Positions 19,589 through 27,638 of a DNA stretch of 43,199 nt are shown here, piece after piece. Every line of letters begins with the position of its first letter. Position 1 is the first letter of the stretch. The DNA is from Lysobacterales bacterium (GTDB taxonomy: Bacteria > Pseudomonadota > Gammaproteobacteria > Xanthomonadales > Xanthomonadaceae): assembly GCA_017302075.1 (NCBI GenBank), contig JAFLEB010000006.1:1-43199 (forward strand). Reading direction: 5' to 3'. The position numbers and the translations under genes were made by a program. The notes under the pieces are model-generated. The model was not told the DNA's origin and made no database searches. It was given only the letters and a program-made list of their open reading frames with translations.

Positions 19589-20185
19589 TTGGACACGCGC
19601 ATGCTGGTGGCGACCGCGGCCTTCGCCTGCGTGGCCACGGTGACCCCCGGGCCGAACAACACGATGCTGGCGGCATCGGGCATGGCCCATGGCATCCGCC
19701 GCACGCTGCCGATGATGGCCGGCTTCCTGTGCGGCTTGCTGGTCCTGCTGGTGCTGGTGGCCGCCGGACTGGGCGCGGTGCTGGTGCGCCTGCCTGCATT
19801 GCACCTGGGCTTGAAGGTCGCCGGCGTGGCCTACCTGCTGTGGCTGGCCAGCCGGCTGTGGCGTGCCTCCGCAGGCAGTGATGCGGCGCCCGTGCCCGCG
19901 CCACTGGGGTTCCTCGCCGGTTGCGCGTTCCAGGCGATCAATCCCAAGGCCTGGATGATGACCGTGAGCGCGGTAGGGGCGTACGCATCGCCCGGCGCCG
20001 GCTATTGGCCTTCGGTCGCGCTGCTGGTCGCGGTGTTCGCACTGTGCGGCCTCTCGTCGGGGCTGTTGTGGAGCGCCTTCGGCAGCGCGTTGCGCCGGCA
20101 ACTCACGGATCCGCGCCGCGCGCGCCTGCTGGGCCGGGCGATGGCGGTGCTGACCGCCGCCTCCTGCCTGCTGGTGCTGGACTGA
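19589..20185 (+). CDS. LysE-family amino-acid exporter
   Basis: This 198-residue inner-membrane protein has about six hydrophobic segments and the family motif VTPGPNNTML near the N-terminus, followed by GIRRTLPMMAGF. FQAINPKAWMM in the middle is also typical. LysE/RhtB proteins export amino acids or related small molecules. The start was chosen as TTG 19589 because GAGAGGGGG lies 7 bases before it; the first ATG (19601) is too far from that site and would give 194 residues. The stop is 8 bases before the next gene, so the two form an operon. Substrate unknown. Confidence 0.9.
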   Translation: MDTRMLVATAAFACVATVTPGPNNTMLAASGMAHGIRRTLPMMAGFLCGLLVLLVLVAAGLGAVLVRLPALHLGLKVAGVAYLLWLASRLWRASAGSDAAPVPAPLGFLAGCAFQAINPKAWMMTVSAVGAYASPGAGYWPSVALLVAVFALCGLSSGLLWSAFGSALRRQLTDPRRARLLGRAMAVLTAASCLLVLD

Positions 20186-20193
20186 GGCCGCCC

Positions 20194-20829
20194 ATGGCCG
20201 CGGTGACCTGGTACTTCGATGTCGTTTCGCCCTTCGCCTACCTGCAATGGCAACGGTTGAAGCCGATGCACGGCATCGCCTGGACCTTCCGCCCGGTGTT
20301 GTTCGCCGCCTTGCTGCAGCACTACGGCCACTGCGGCCCGGCGGAATTCGCGGAGAAACGCCGCTTCACGTATCGCCACCTGCAGTGGCGCGCGGCACGC
20401 GCCGGCATCCCGCTGCGTTTCCCGCCCGCGCATCCCTTCAATCCGTTGCCGGCACTGCGCCTGTGCTGCGTCGCCGGCAACACCGCGCAAGCCATCGACC
20501 ACGCCTTCGACTTCGTCTGGCGCGAAGGCCGCGGCCTGGTCGATCCCGGCGACGTGTCCTGCCTCGCGCATCGGCTCGGCATCGACGATCCCGCTGCCGC
20601 GCTGGCCGATCCCGCCGCCAAGGCGGCGCTGCTGGCGAATGCCACCCGTGCCATTGCCGATGGCGTGTTCGGTGTCCCCAGCCTGGTCGCGGGCGGCCAC
20701 GTGTTCTGGGGCGAGGACGCCACCGACATGTTCCTGGATTACCTGGCCGATCCCGGCCTGTTCGACACCCAGGCCATCCGCCGCCTTGATGCGTTGCCAG
20801 TGGGTGCGGTGCGGAAGCGTGGCCCCTAG
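20194..20829 (+). CDS. 2-hydroxychromene-2-carboxylate isomerase-like protein (DsbA fold)
   Basis: This 211-residue protein is of the kappa-class glutathione transferase / HCCA isomerase family. The opening TWYFDVVSPFAYLQWQRL carries the active-site Ser12 where thioredoxin-like relatives have Cys. The helical insert and the closing GVFGVPSLVAGGHVFWGEDATDMFLDYL, including the cis-Pro turn GVPS, fit the fold. Known members isomerise naphthalene breakdown intermediates with glutathione; many chromosomal copies have no known substrate. It starts 8 bases after the exporter. It is the last gene before the repeat-rich accessory region. Confidence 0.9.
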   Translation: MAAVTWYFDVVSPFAYLQWQRLKPMHGIAWTFRPVLFAALLQHYGHCGPAEFAEKRRFTYRHLQWRAARAGIPLRFPPAHPFNPLPALRLCCVAGNTAQAIDHAFDFVWREGRGLVDPGDVSCLAHRLGIDDPAAALADPAAKAALLANATRAIADGVFGVPSLVAGGHVFWGEDATDMFLDYLADPGLFDTQAIRRLDALPVGAVRKRGP

Positions 20830-20954
20830 CGCCGCCTGACGATCGGCGACTTGGTGGGGCATGGGGGTATCGTCGACGCCACTGTTCACCGCTTCCTCAA
20901 ACGGGAGAGCGAGCATCACGCTTGCGGGAGAGGTCGCGCCGCAGGCGTGGGTGA

Positions 20955-21079
20955 GGGCCGGGAAAAGGGTATCGGAGTGGATTTTTCGCAAGGGGAAATG
21001 GCACGCCGCTCTTCCCCCTCCCTTGCGCAGCAGGGGAGGGTTGGGGAGGGATTGCCCCGCCATGGCGCATGCCCCGGAT
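20955..21079. repeat. Palindromic repeat, copy A
   Basis: About 125 bases are repeated almost exactly as copy B, which begins 131 bases later. Both contain TCGGAGTGGATTTTTCGC, then CTTCCCCCTCCC and GGGGAGGGTTGGGGAG facing each other around TTGCGCAGCA, then CCCCGCCATGGCGCATGCCCC. A more decayed relative lies just upstream (about 20909-20950, CGGGAGAGC...GCTTGCGGGAGAGG). It has no credible protein. The 20830-21210 stretch is otherwise empty. Confidence 0.85.
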
Positions 21080-21085
21080 CGTAAG

Positions 21086-21208
21086 GGGCCGTGGAAATGG
21101 TGTCGGAGTGGATTTTTCGCCGGTGCGCCACGGCCGCTCTTCCCCCTCCCTTGCGCAGCAGGGGAGGGTTGGGGAGGGGTTGCCCCGCCATGGCGCATGC
21201 CCCGATCC
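21086..21208. repeat. Palindromic repeat, copy B
   Basis: This is the second near-tandem copy of the element at 20955-21079. The main difference is the segment after ATTTTTCGC (CGGTGCGCCACGG instead of AAGGGGAAATGGCACG). The palindromic core CCCTCCC-TTGCGCAGCA-GGGGAGGG is unchanged, consistent with pairing being what is kept or with a recent duplication. Confidence 0.85.
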
Positions 21209-21210
21209 CA

Positions 21211-21576
21211 AGCGTCATCCACGCCCCAACAAGCGGCATGCACCTCGCTTCCAGTGCCGTGCACGGGCCAAAAAGCCGCATGCGCCTCGCTTCAAATGCC
21301 GTGCACGCCCCAAAAAGTGGCGTGCACCTCACCGCAAGCGCCATCCACGCCCGCCGCCTGCCGCATGCACCTCGCTCGAAGTGCCGTGCATGCCCGAAAA
21401 AGTGCCGTGCACGGGCCAAAAAGTGGCATGCACCTCACTCGAAGTGCCGTGCACGCCCGGAAACGTGCCGTGCACGCCGCAACCAGCGGCATGCACGCAG
21501 CCCCCGCGTGCGTCGCAGCCGCTGCGATGGGCGTGCGTTCCACTTGCAACCCCATCCACGCCACCGAGGGCTGCAT
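21211..21576 (+). repeat. Phased 21-base tandem repeat array, about 18 units
   Basis: Cores of the form CATGCAC, CGTGCAC or CATCCAC recur every 21 bases. Their T falls at 21218, 21239, 21260, 21281, 21302, 21323 and 21344, then after one extra base at 21366, 21387, 21408, 21429, 21450, 21471 and 21492, with weaker units in phase at 21555 and 21576. Units alternate between GGCATGCACCTCGCTT and GCCGTGCACGGGCCAAAA forms. Twenty-one bases is two helix turns and also seven codons. Read on the plus strand it gives a heptad such as SAVHARK or SGMHLAS, but the one-base insertion at about 21345-21365 changes frame midway. The last unit forms the start of the zinc-ribbon gene. Confidence 0.85.
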
Positions 21577-21775
21577 GTCGCTGGTGCCCTGCCTGTCCTG
21601 CGAACGCCCGGTCTCCACGCTGGCCACCGCCTGTCCCGCCTGCGGCGCACCGGTTCTGGACGACGCGCCCGGATGCCTGTCCGTGGTCCTGGGCATCGCC
21701 TATGCCGGCCTCCTGCTGCTGGGGCTCGGCGTGGGCCTGCTGTTCCTGGTCGCGCTGGTCGCCGTGGTGCTGTGA
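21575..21775 (+). CDS. Small zinc-ribbon membrane protein
   Basis: From ATG 21575 this is a 66-residue protein with two CxxC pairs (Cys6/Cys9 in VPCLSCERPVS and Cys20/Cys23 in ATACPACGAPV), a zinc-ribbon pattern. One strong transmembrane segment follows (about 36-64), rich in Leu, Val and Gly, to the C-terminus. Small proteins of this build are common and unassigned. The frame is open upstream through the second half of the 21-base array, so a longer product starting at ATG 21365 (136 residues with heptads such as SAVHARK) is possible. No good ribosome-binding site precedes either start. It lies 88 bases before the restriction-modification gene. Confidence 0.6.
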   Translation: MSLVPCLSCERPVSTLATACPACGAPVLDDAPGCLSVVLGIAYAGLLLLGLGVGLLFLVALVAVVL

Positions 21776-21863
21776 GCGCGCCGATGCGGGAATTTGTCAC
21801 ACGGTGGCGCAACGCGGATGCGCCATCCGGCCCCGTGCGTTAGCCTCCGAGGGGGGAGGGGAC

Positions 21864-24800
21864 ATGACGGACACGGACGTGGCGGCCGCGCAGGCCTTCA
21901 TCGACAAATGGAAAGGGGTGGCGGCCAGCGAGCTGTCCACCTCGCAGAGCTTCCTGATCGACCTGTGCGAGCTGCTGGGCGTGGACCGCCCGCATCCCAC
22001 GCCCGAACAGGACTACATGTTCGAGCGCCCGCTGACCTTCCAGCATGCCGACGGCAGCACCAGCCCCGGCCGCGTGGACCTGTACCGGCGCGGCGCCTTC
22101 GTGCTGGAAAGCAAGAAGATCAAGGCCGGCGCGCATACCCGCGGCTTCGACGAAACCATGCTGCGCGCGCATTCGCAGGCCCAGGCCTACGCCCGCGCCC
22201 TGCCGGCCGCGGAGGGCCGCCCGCCGTTCCTGCTGGTGGTGGACGTGGGCCACCGGATCGAGGTGTTTTCCGAGTTCAGCCGCAGCGGCGGCAACTACGT
22301 CCCGTTCCCCGATCCGCGCAGCCACCGCATCGCCCTGGACGACCTGCGCGACCCCGCGGTCCGCCAGCGCCTGCGCAGCATCTGGCTGGACCCGCTGGCG
22401 CTGGACCCCAGCCGCGAATCCGCCCGCGTCACCCGCCAGATCGCCGCCCGCCTGGCCGAACTGGCCAAGTCGCTGGAACAGGCCGGCCACGCCCCGGAAG
22501 CGGTGGCGCAGTTCCTGATGCGTTGCCTGTTCACAATGTTTGCGGAAGACGTGCGCCTGCTGCCGGCCGACAGCTTCCGCACCCTGCTGGCCACCCACCG
22601 CGAGCGCCCCGACGTGGCCATGCGCATGCTGGCCCAGTTGTGGCAGGACATGGACGGCGGCGGCTTTTCCGCGGTGCTGGCGGAAGACGTGCTGCGCTTC
22701 AACGGCAAGCTGTTCAAGCAACCCGACACCCTGCCGCTGGACACCGCGCAGGTGGACCTGCTGATCGAGGCCGCCCGCGCCGACTGGAAGCACGTGGAGC
22801 CGGCCATCTTCGGCACCCTGCTGGAGCGCGCGCTCAGCCCGCAGGACCGGCACAAGCTGGGCGCGCACTACACGCCGCGCGCCTACGTGGAGCGGCTGGT
22901 CCTGCCCACCGTGATCGAGCCGCTGCGCGCCGAATGGAGCGATGCCCAGGCCGCGGCGTTCACCCTGGTGGCGGAAGGCAAGCAGGACGAGGCCGTGGCC
23001 GAACTGCTGCGTTTCCACCATCGCCTGTGCACCGTCCGCGTGCTGGACCCGGCCTGCGGCTCCGGCAACTTCCTCTACGTCACCCTGGAGCACCTCAAGC
23101 GCCTGGAAGGCGAAGTGCTGGGCGCGCTGGACGACCTGGGCCACCGCCAGACCGGCCTGGCCCTGGGCGGCGAGCGTGCGGACGCCGCTGCCGGCGAAAC
23201 CGTCGACCCGCACAACCTGCTGGGCATCGAGCTCAACCCGCGCGCCGCCGCCATCGCCGAAGTGGTGCTGTGGATCGGCTACCTGCAATGGCACTTCCGC
23301 ACCCGCGGCGACGTCAACCCGCCGGTCCCGGTGATCCGCGATTTCCGCAACATCGAGAACCGCGACGCGGTGCTGGCGTACGACCGGGTGGAATACGTCA
23401 CCGACGCGGCCGGCGTGCCGGTAACCCGCTGGGACGGGGAGACGATGAAGGTTTCGCCGGTCACCGGCGAGAAGATTCCGGACGAGACCGCGCGCAAGCC
23501 GCTGGAGCGCTACGTGAACCCGCGCAAGGCCGCGTGGCCGCAGGCGGATTTTGTGGTGGGGAATCCGCCGTTTATCGGTACCAAGCGCATGAAAGCGGCG
23601 TTGGGCGAAGGGTATGTGGAGGCGCTCCGCAAAACGTGGCCAGAAGTGCCCGAGTCCGCGGACCTGGTGATGTACTGGTGGCACCACGCTGCAACTTTGG
23701 TCGCCCGGGGTGCGTTGCAGCGATTCGGGCTGATTACCACCAATAGCCTCAAGCAGACATTCAACCGGGAAGTCCTGAATGTCGCTCTCTCGGGGAAAGC
23801 CCCTGTCACCTTGGTATTTGCGGTTCCGGATCACCCATGGGTGGACAGTACGGACGGAGCCGCCGTACGCATTGCCATGACGGTTGGGTCGGCCGCCGCT
23901 GGGAAAGGCCGACTGGCTGAGGTCGTGGAAGAAACCGAAACTGCGTCCGGCGAGACCGAGGTGACGCTGTCAGGGCGAAGCGGAATCATCCATGCGGACC
24001 TTCGGCTGGGCGCGAACGTGGCCGCAGCCGGGCCTTTGCGTGCCGGCGAAAAGATCGCCGGCATGGGGGTGGCGTTGCATGGATCCGGCTTTATCGTCGA
24101 GCCGGACGATGCGCGGCGCCTGAGCGTTCATGGCACTGCCGTCGTCAAACCGTATCTCGGTGGCCGCGATTTGTTGCAAGACAGGCGCGAACGCTACCTG
24201 ATCGACTTCAGCGGCATGACCCAAGAGGAGGCGCGGAACGCGAACTCGGCGGCTTTCCAGCACGTCATCGACTACGTGAAGCCGGAACGAGACCAGAACA
24301 ACCGGAAGGTGCTGAAGGATCTCTGGTGGCGCTTTGGTTGGGAACGCCCAGTATTGCGTGCCGCCCTGAAAGGGTTGTCGCGCTATATCGCTACAACGGA
24401 AACGTCGAAGCACCGCCCGTTCCAGTTTATCGATGGCACGTATCTTTGTGACCACTCGATTGTGTGCATCGCAATAGAAGACGCACTAGCTCTCGGCATT
24501 CTCTCCAGTACCTTGCATCACAAATGGGCTTTGGCAGCAGGATCAAGGCTCGGCGTTGGCAATGATCCTCGCTACAACAAAACACGTTGCTTCGATCCAT
24601 TTCCGTTTCCGGACGCGAATGCCGAACAAGCAAGCCGCATCCGCACCTTGGCCGAACACCTCGACGCCCACCGCAAACGCCAGCAGGCCGCCCATCCCGA
24701 TCTCACCCTGACCGGCATGTACAACGTGCTGGACAAGCTCCGCAGCGGCGAGCCGCTCACCGCCAAGGAGCGCGTGATCCACGAACAGGGCCTGGTCTCG

Positions 24801-25454
24801 GTGCTGCGGCAACTGCACGACGACCTGGACGCCGCCGTCCTCGACGCCTACGGCTGGTCCGACCTGCTGCCGCTGCTGCGCATTGCGATGGGCATGGATG
24901 CCCGAGTGCCGCGGGCGCAGGATGCGCAAGAGCGGCTGCACGGAAACGACGCCCCCGCCGAAGGCCAGACCCGCGACGATGCCAAGCGCGCCTTCGACGA
25001 GGCCATCCTCGAACGCCTGGTGGCCCTGAACGCCGAGCGTGCCGCCGAAGAAGCCCGCGGCCACATCCGCTGGCTGCGCCCCGAGTTCCAGAACCCACAA
25101 CACGCCCGCCCCGACGCGCCCGCAGACGCCGCGCCGGAGCAAGGCGATGCCTTCGCCGACGCGGACACCGGCACCGACAGCCCCTCTCCCCTTGCGGGAG
25201 AGGGTGGCGCGCAGCGCCGGGAGAGGGGAACGCCCGACAAGCCCATCCCCTGGCCCAAGGACACCGTGGCGCAGGTCCGCGCCGTCGCCGACGTGCTGGC
25301 CGCCAGCCCCGCGCCGCTGTCCGTGGACGACATTGCCGCGCGCTTCACCGCCCGCGGCCCATGGAAGAAGCGCCTGCCGCAACTGCTGGACATGCTGGTG
25401 GCGCTGGGCCGCGCCGAACCCCGCGAGGGCGGGGTGTATGGGGTGGGGCGGTAG
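21864..25454 (+). CDS. Single-chain type IIL restriction-modification enzyme (MmeI-like)
   Basis: This 1196-residue protein appears to hold both nuclease and methyltransferase. The N-terminus carries a PD-(D/E)xK-type site, Asp72 in GRVDLYRRGAF and Glu82-Ser-Lys84. A helical spacer (about 190-340) is followed by LGAHYTPRAYVERL, the SAM-binding DPACGSG (395-401) and the catalytic NPPF (567-570), an adenine-methylase type. The target-recognition region (about 600-930) includes DPRYNKTRCFDPFPFPD. The C-terminal tail ends in a winged-helix-like segment (about 1135-1190). Such enzymes methylate one strand and cut at a distance, with no separate specificity subunit. Bases about 23540-24640 are visibly less GC-rich in third positions than both flanks. 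A palindromic repeat lies inside the tail. GGGGGGAGGGG precedes ATG 21864. Confidence 0.87.
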   Translation: MTDTDVAAAQAFIDKWKGVAASELSTSQSFLIDLCELLGVDRPHPTPEQDYMFERPLTFQHADGSTSPGRVDLYRRGAFVLESKKIKAGAHTRGFDETMLRAHSQAQAYARALPAAEGRPPFLLVVDVGHRIEVFSEFSRSGGNYVPFPDPRSHRIALDDLRDPAVRQRLRSIWLDPLALDPSRESARVTRQIAARLAELAKSLEQAGHAPEAVAQFLMRCLFTMFAEDVRLLPADSFRTLLATHRERPDVAMRMLAQLWQDMDGGGFSAVLAEDVLRFNGKLFKQPDTLPLDTAQVDLLIEAARADWKHVEPAIFGTLLERALSPQDRHKLGAHYTPRAYVERLVLPTVIEPLRAEWSDAQAAAFTLVAEGKQDEAVAELLRFHHRLCTVRVLDPACGSGNFLYVTLEHLKRLEGEVLGALDDLGHRQTGLALGGERADAAAGETVDPHNLLGIELNPRAAAIAEVVLWIGYLQWHFRTRGDVNPPVPVIRDFRNIENRDAVLAYDRVEYVTDAAGVPVTRWDGETMKVSPVTGEKIPDETARKPLERYVNPRKAAWPQADFVVGNPPFIGTKRMKAALGEGYVEALRKTWPEVPESADLVMYWWHHAATLVARGALQRFGLITTNSLKQTFNREVLNVALSGKAPVTLVFAVPDHPWVDSTDGAAVRIAMTVGSAAAGKGRLAEVVEETETASGETEVTLSGRSGIIHADLRLGANVAAAGPLRAGEKIAGMGVALHGSGFIVEPDDARRLSVHGTAVVKPYLGGRDLLQDRRERYLIDFSGMTQEEARNANSAAFQHVIDYVKPERDQNNRKVLKDLWWRFGWERPVLRAALKGLSRYIATTETSKHRPFQFIDGTYLCDHSIVCIAIEDALALGILSSTLHHKWALAAGSRLGVGNDPRYNKTRCFDPFPFPDANAEQASRIRTLAEHLDAHRKRQQAAHPDLTLTGMYNVLDKLRSGEPLTAKERVIHEQGLVSVLRQLHDDLDAAVLDAYGWSDLLPLLRIAMGMDARVPRAQDAQERLHGNDAPAEGQTRDDAKRAFDEAILERLVALNAERAAEEARGHIRWLRPEFQNPQHARPDAPADAAPEQGDAFADADTGTDSPSPLAGEGGAQRRERGTPDKPIPWPKDTVAQVRAVADVLAASPAPLSVDDIAARFTARGPWKKRLPQLLDMLVALGRAEPREGGVYGVGR
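25181..25230 (+). repeat. Palindromic repeat inside the restriction-modification gene
   Basis: CCCCTCTCCCCTTGCGGGAG continues to GAGAGGG and then a second CGGGAGAGGGG: the same CTCTCCC/GGGAGAGG hairpin family seen between genes at 29803-29846 and, more weakly, at 20909-20950. Here it is read in frame as SPSPLAGEGGAQRRERG in the linker before the winged-helix tail. The codon frame stays open, which is consistent with an inserted repeat tolerated in a disordered linker. Confidence 0.75.
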
Positions 25455-25499
25455 CGTGCCTGAGCATGCATTTTTGTTAATGACTCTTGGGGGAAATCC

Positions 25500-25979
25500 A
25501 TGAAAAGCATCAAGCATGTGTGGTTGGCGTTGCTCGTCGCGTCCGTGTTGTCTGGTTGCGTGACCACAAATGCCGCTGTCTTGGGAACTCAATCCGAACA
25601 GCGTCCCCCGGTGCTCCCCGAGAACGTGAAATTGTTCCGATTCGCGAGCCAGGTTCCCGGTCAATACGAAGAAATCGCATTGTTGAATTCGGTAGGCGAT
25701 TCCGGATTCACCGATGAAGCGAAGATGTTCATGTCGATGCGCAAGAAGGCAGGGGAGCTCGGCGCCAACGGCGTGATCCTGGATGCTGTCAGCGAGCCTG
25801 GAGCGGGTGCCAAGGTGGCGGCTGCAATTTTCGGCGTGTCGGCAGAACGCAAAGGCAAAGCCATCGCGATCTACATCTTTCCGGGCACACAAGGTCAGGT
25901 CCCATCCGCCAGCACGCCGCAAACGAACGGTGCGGATCAAAACTGCGTGGCTTGCGCAAAGATCGGTAAGCCGTTGTAA
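25500..25979 (+). CDS. Small lipoprotein, function unknown
   Basis: This 159-residue protein has a clear lipoprotein signal, WLALLVASVLSGC, with the modified Cys at 20. The mature part contains YEEIALLNSVGDSGFTDEAKMFMSMRKKAGELGANGVILD, a pattern found in small periplasmic lipoproteins of the DUF4156 kind, then a polar tail with CVAC. It is probably anchored in the outer membrane. GGGGGAAATCC precedes ATG 25500. Base composition is lower in GC than the flanking genes. It lies 45 bases after the restriction-modification gene; whether it is functionally tied to it is unknown. Confidence 0.7.
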   Translation: MKSIKHVWLALLVASVLSGCVTTNAAVLGTQSEQRPPVLPENVKLFRFASQVPGQYEEIALLNSVGDSGFTDEAKMFMSMRKKAGELGANGVILDAVSEPGAGAKVAAAIFGVSAERKGKAIAIYIFPGTQGQVPSASTPQTNGADQNCVACAKIGKPL

Positions 25980-26061
25980 CCGCAGGGACGGGAGGTAAGC
26001 GACGTTCGCGCCTCCGCCCCGGTCCTTGATTTGTCAGTCGTTCCAACCCGCAACGAATCCC

Positions 26062-26709
26062 ATGCCCGACATCGTCTACGTCCTCACCAATGAAGCCATG
26101 CCCGGCATCGTCAAGATCGGGCTGACCACCGACAGCGTGGAATCGCGGCTGGCCGGGCTGAACAGCCATAGCGGCGTGCCATTGCCGTTCGAGTGCTACT
26201 TCGCCGCGGAAGTGGATTCCTGCACCCGCATCGAGCGCATCCTCCACCAGTTGTTCTCCGAGCACCGCATCAACCCGCGCCGGGAGTTCTTCCGCGTGGA
26301 CCCGGAGAAAGTGGTACTGGCCATCAGCATCGGCATGTACAAGGAAGTGACCCCGGGCAGCGTGATCGCCGAGCCGCAGGACCAGGAAGCCCTGGAGAAG
26401 GAGAAGGCGCGCCGCCCGCGCATCCGCCTGGATGCCCTGGGCATCCCGGTGGGCGCGGAGCTGACCCTCTCGCGCGACGAGACCATCACCGCGACGGTCG
26501 TTCCCGGGAACAAGGTGATCTACAACGGCCAGGTGTGCAGCCTCTCCGCGGCCGCCTTGCAGGCCTTGCACGGGCTGGGCTATCGCACGCCGTCCGCCAG
26601 CGGTTCCGAGTACTGGCAGTTCGACGGGGAGTTGCTGGACGAACGCAGGCGGCGGATGGAGTCGGAACGCTTCGATGCGCCGTCGGCCAGTGCGGAAGGC
26701 GAGGGGTAG
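26062..26709 (+). CDS. GIY-YIG-type (T5orf172-like) protein with RAMA-like C-terminus
   Basis: This 215-residue protein opens with VYVLTNEAMPGIVKIGLT, then SRLAGLNSHSGVPLPFE and RIERILHQLFSEHRINPRREFF. That is the pattern of the T5orf172/MUG113 branch of GIY-YIG nucleases: the core strand pair, the Arg, and a Glu-bearing helix. After a charged linker (about 115-135) comes LDALGIPVGAELTLSR, then YNGQVCSLSAAALQAL and SGSEYWQFDGELLDERR. This resembles the RAMA domain found on restriction and modification enzymes, thought to read modified DNA. A DNA-targeting defence or repair role is likely but unproven. ATG 26062 begins the conserved part; an in-frame ATG at 26026 has no support. It lies in a plus-strand run with other nuclease-like genes. 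Confidence 0.75.
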   Translation: MPDIVYVLTNEAMPGIVKIGLTTDSVESRLAGLNSHSGVPLPFECYFAAEVDSCTRIERILHQLFSEHRINPRREFFRVDPEKVVLAISIGMYKEVTPGSVIAEPQDQEALEKEKARRPRIRLDALGIPVGAELTLSRDETITATVVPGNKVIYNGQVCSLSAAALQALHGLGYRTPSASGSEYWQFDGELLDERRRRMESERFDAPSASAEGEG

Positions 26710-26800
26710 CTGGAGGAGCGCAGCATCGCAAGCGATGCGATGCCTGTGACGGAAACTGAGAACCGAATCCGGTAATACGGGCTTTTGGAGGGGAATGCAG

Positions 26801-27592
26801 ATGAAGCGTTGCGCCATGCTGGGAATGCTCATGCTGGCCCTGGTGTCGCCGGTCGCGGCCCAACAGCCCACCCAAGCGTCCGAGGTCGTGATGCAGTCGC
26901 TGTACAAGCGATTGGCGTCGACCCGTAGTGCGGTCTTGCTGGATGCCGCATCCGACAACGCGGCCGTGCTGGGCCACGTGTACATGTACGACCGCCCGCG
27001 CTGCATCCTGTCCGCGCCCGAAGTGCTCAAGCGGGGCCTGCCGGTCAGCATGCAGACCTACGACACGCCGATCGATGTATCGGACATCACCCTGGTATCG
27101 CGCGAGGCCAAGCAGACCGGGAGCTACACCGTCAGCAGCAGCCTGGCGGCGGAGCTCGCCGCCGACCTGAAACAGAGCGGCATGGTGGACGCATCCGTGT
27201 CGTTGAAGGCACTGACCGAAGGGCTCTCGCGCTCCAGCATGAGCTTCCGGGTGGTTCGCGAGGAAGTGGTGTACGCGAAGATGCGCAACCGCCTGGGGCG
27301 GTATCCGGTGATGCTGTCGAACATCCCGGACGAGTACGAAGGCCTGCTGATCCCCATCGCGAAGTTCTACATCACCGACTTCAAGTACAACACCAACGCG
27401 ACCCGCACCCTGGGCGGCGGCGCGAGCCTTGCGGCGGATACCTTGAACAAGCTGTTCGGCGATCTGGAATCGTCGTTCAAGGCGGAGCGCCGGAAGCTGA
27501 CCGAGGGTAGCGTGGAGATCGAAACCTCCGCGACCTTCGCCTTCAAGCCCAACGTGCTGATTGCCCGCAACAAGAAGTGCCCGCGCTGGTAG
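26801..27592 (+). CDS. Secreted protein of unknown function
   Basis: This 263-residue protein has a signal peptide (AMLGMLMLALVSPVAAQ, cleavage about residue 20) and no other hydrophobic segment, so it is probably periplasmic. I do not recognise the family. Readable features: a central region rich in Ser and Ala (TGSYTVSSSLAAELAADLKQ), a Gly-rich stretch TLGGGASLAADTLNKLFGD, and a basic C-terminus ending NVLIARNKKCPRW. GGAGG lies 9 bases before ATG 26801, favouring it over 26795. The gaps to neighbours are 91 and 46 bases. A secreted protein within a nuclease-rich run is odd; it may have its own transcript. Confidence 0.65.
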   Translation: MKRCAMLGMLMLALVSPVAAQQPTQASEVVMQSLYKRLASTRSAVLLDAASDNAAVLGHVYMYDRPRCILSAPEVLKRGLPVSMQTYDTPIDVSDITLVSREAKQTGSYTVSSSLAAELAADLKQSGMVDASVSLKALTEGLSRSSMSFRVVREEVVYAKMRNRLGRYPVMLSNIPDEYEGLLIPIAKFYITDFKYNTNATRTLGGGASLAADTLNKLFGDLESSFKAERRKLTEGSVEIETSATFAFKPNVLIARNKKCPRW

Positions 27593-27638
27593 GGGCGGAC
27601 ACGACAAGCGAGGAGGGCGGTAGCGCCGCCCTGACCCC

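Noticed and set aside
21211-21576. CRISPR array
   Set aside because: Repeats are contiguous 21-base units with no unique spacers, and no cas gene is near.
21794-23746. 650-codon plus-strand frame over the restriction-modification gene
   Set aside because: Composed of Arg/Pro/Gly-rich sequence, the usual shadow of a high-GC gene, and it stops where the GC-rich part ends. The overlapping frame carries real catalytic motifs.
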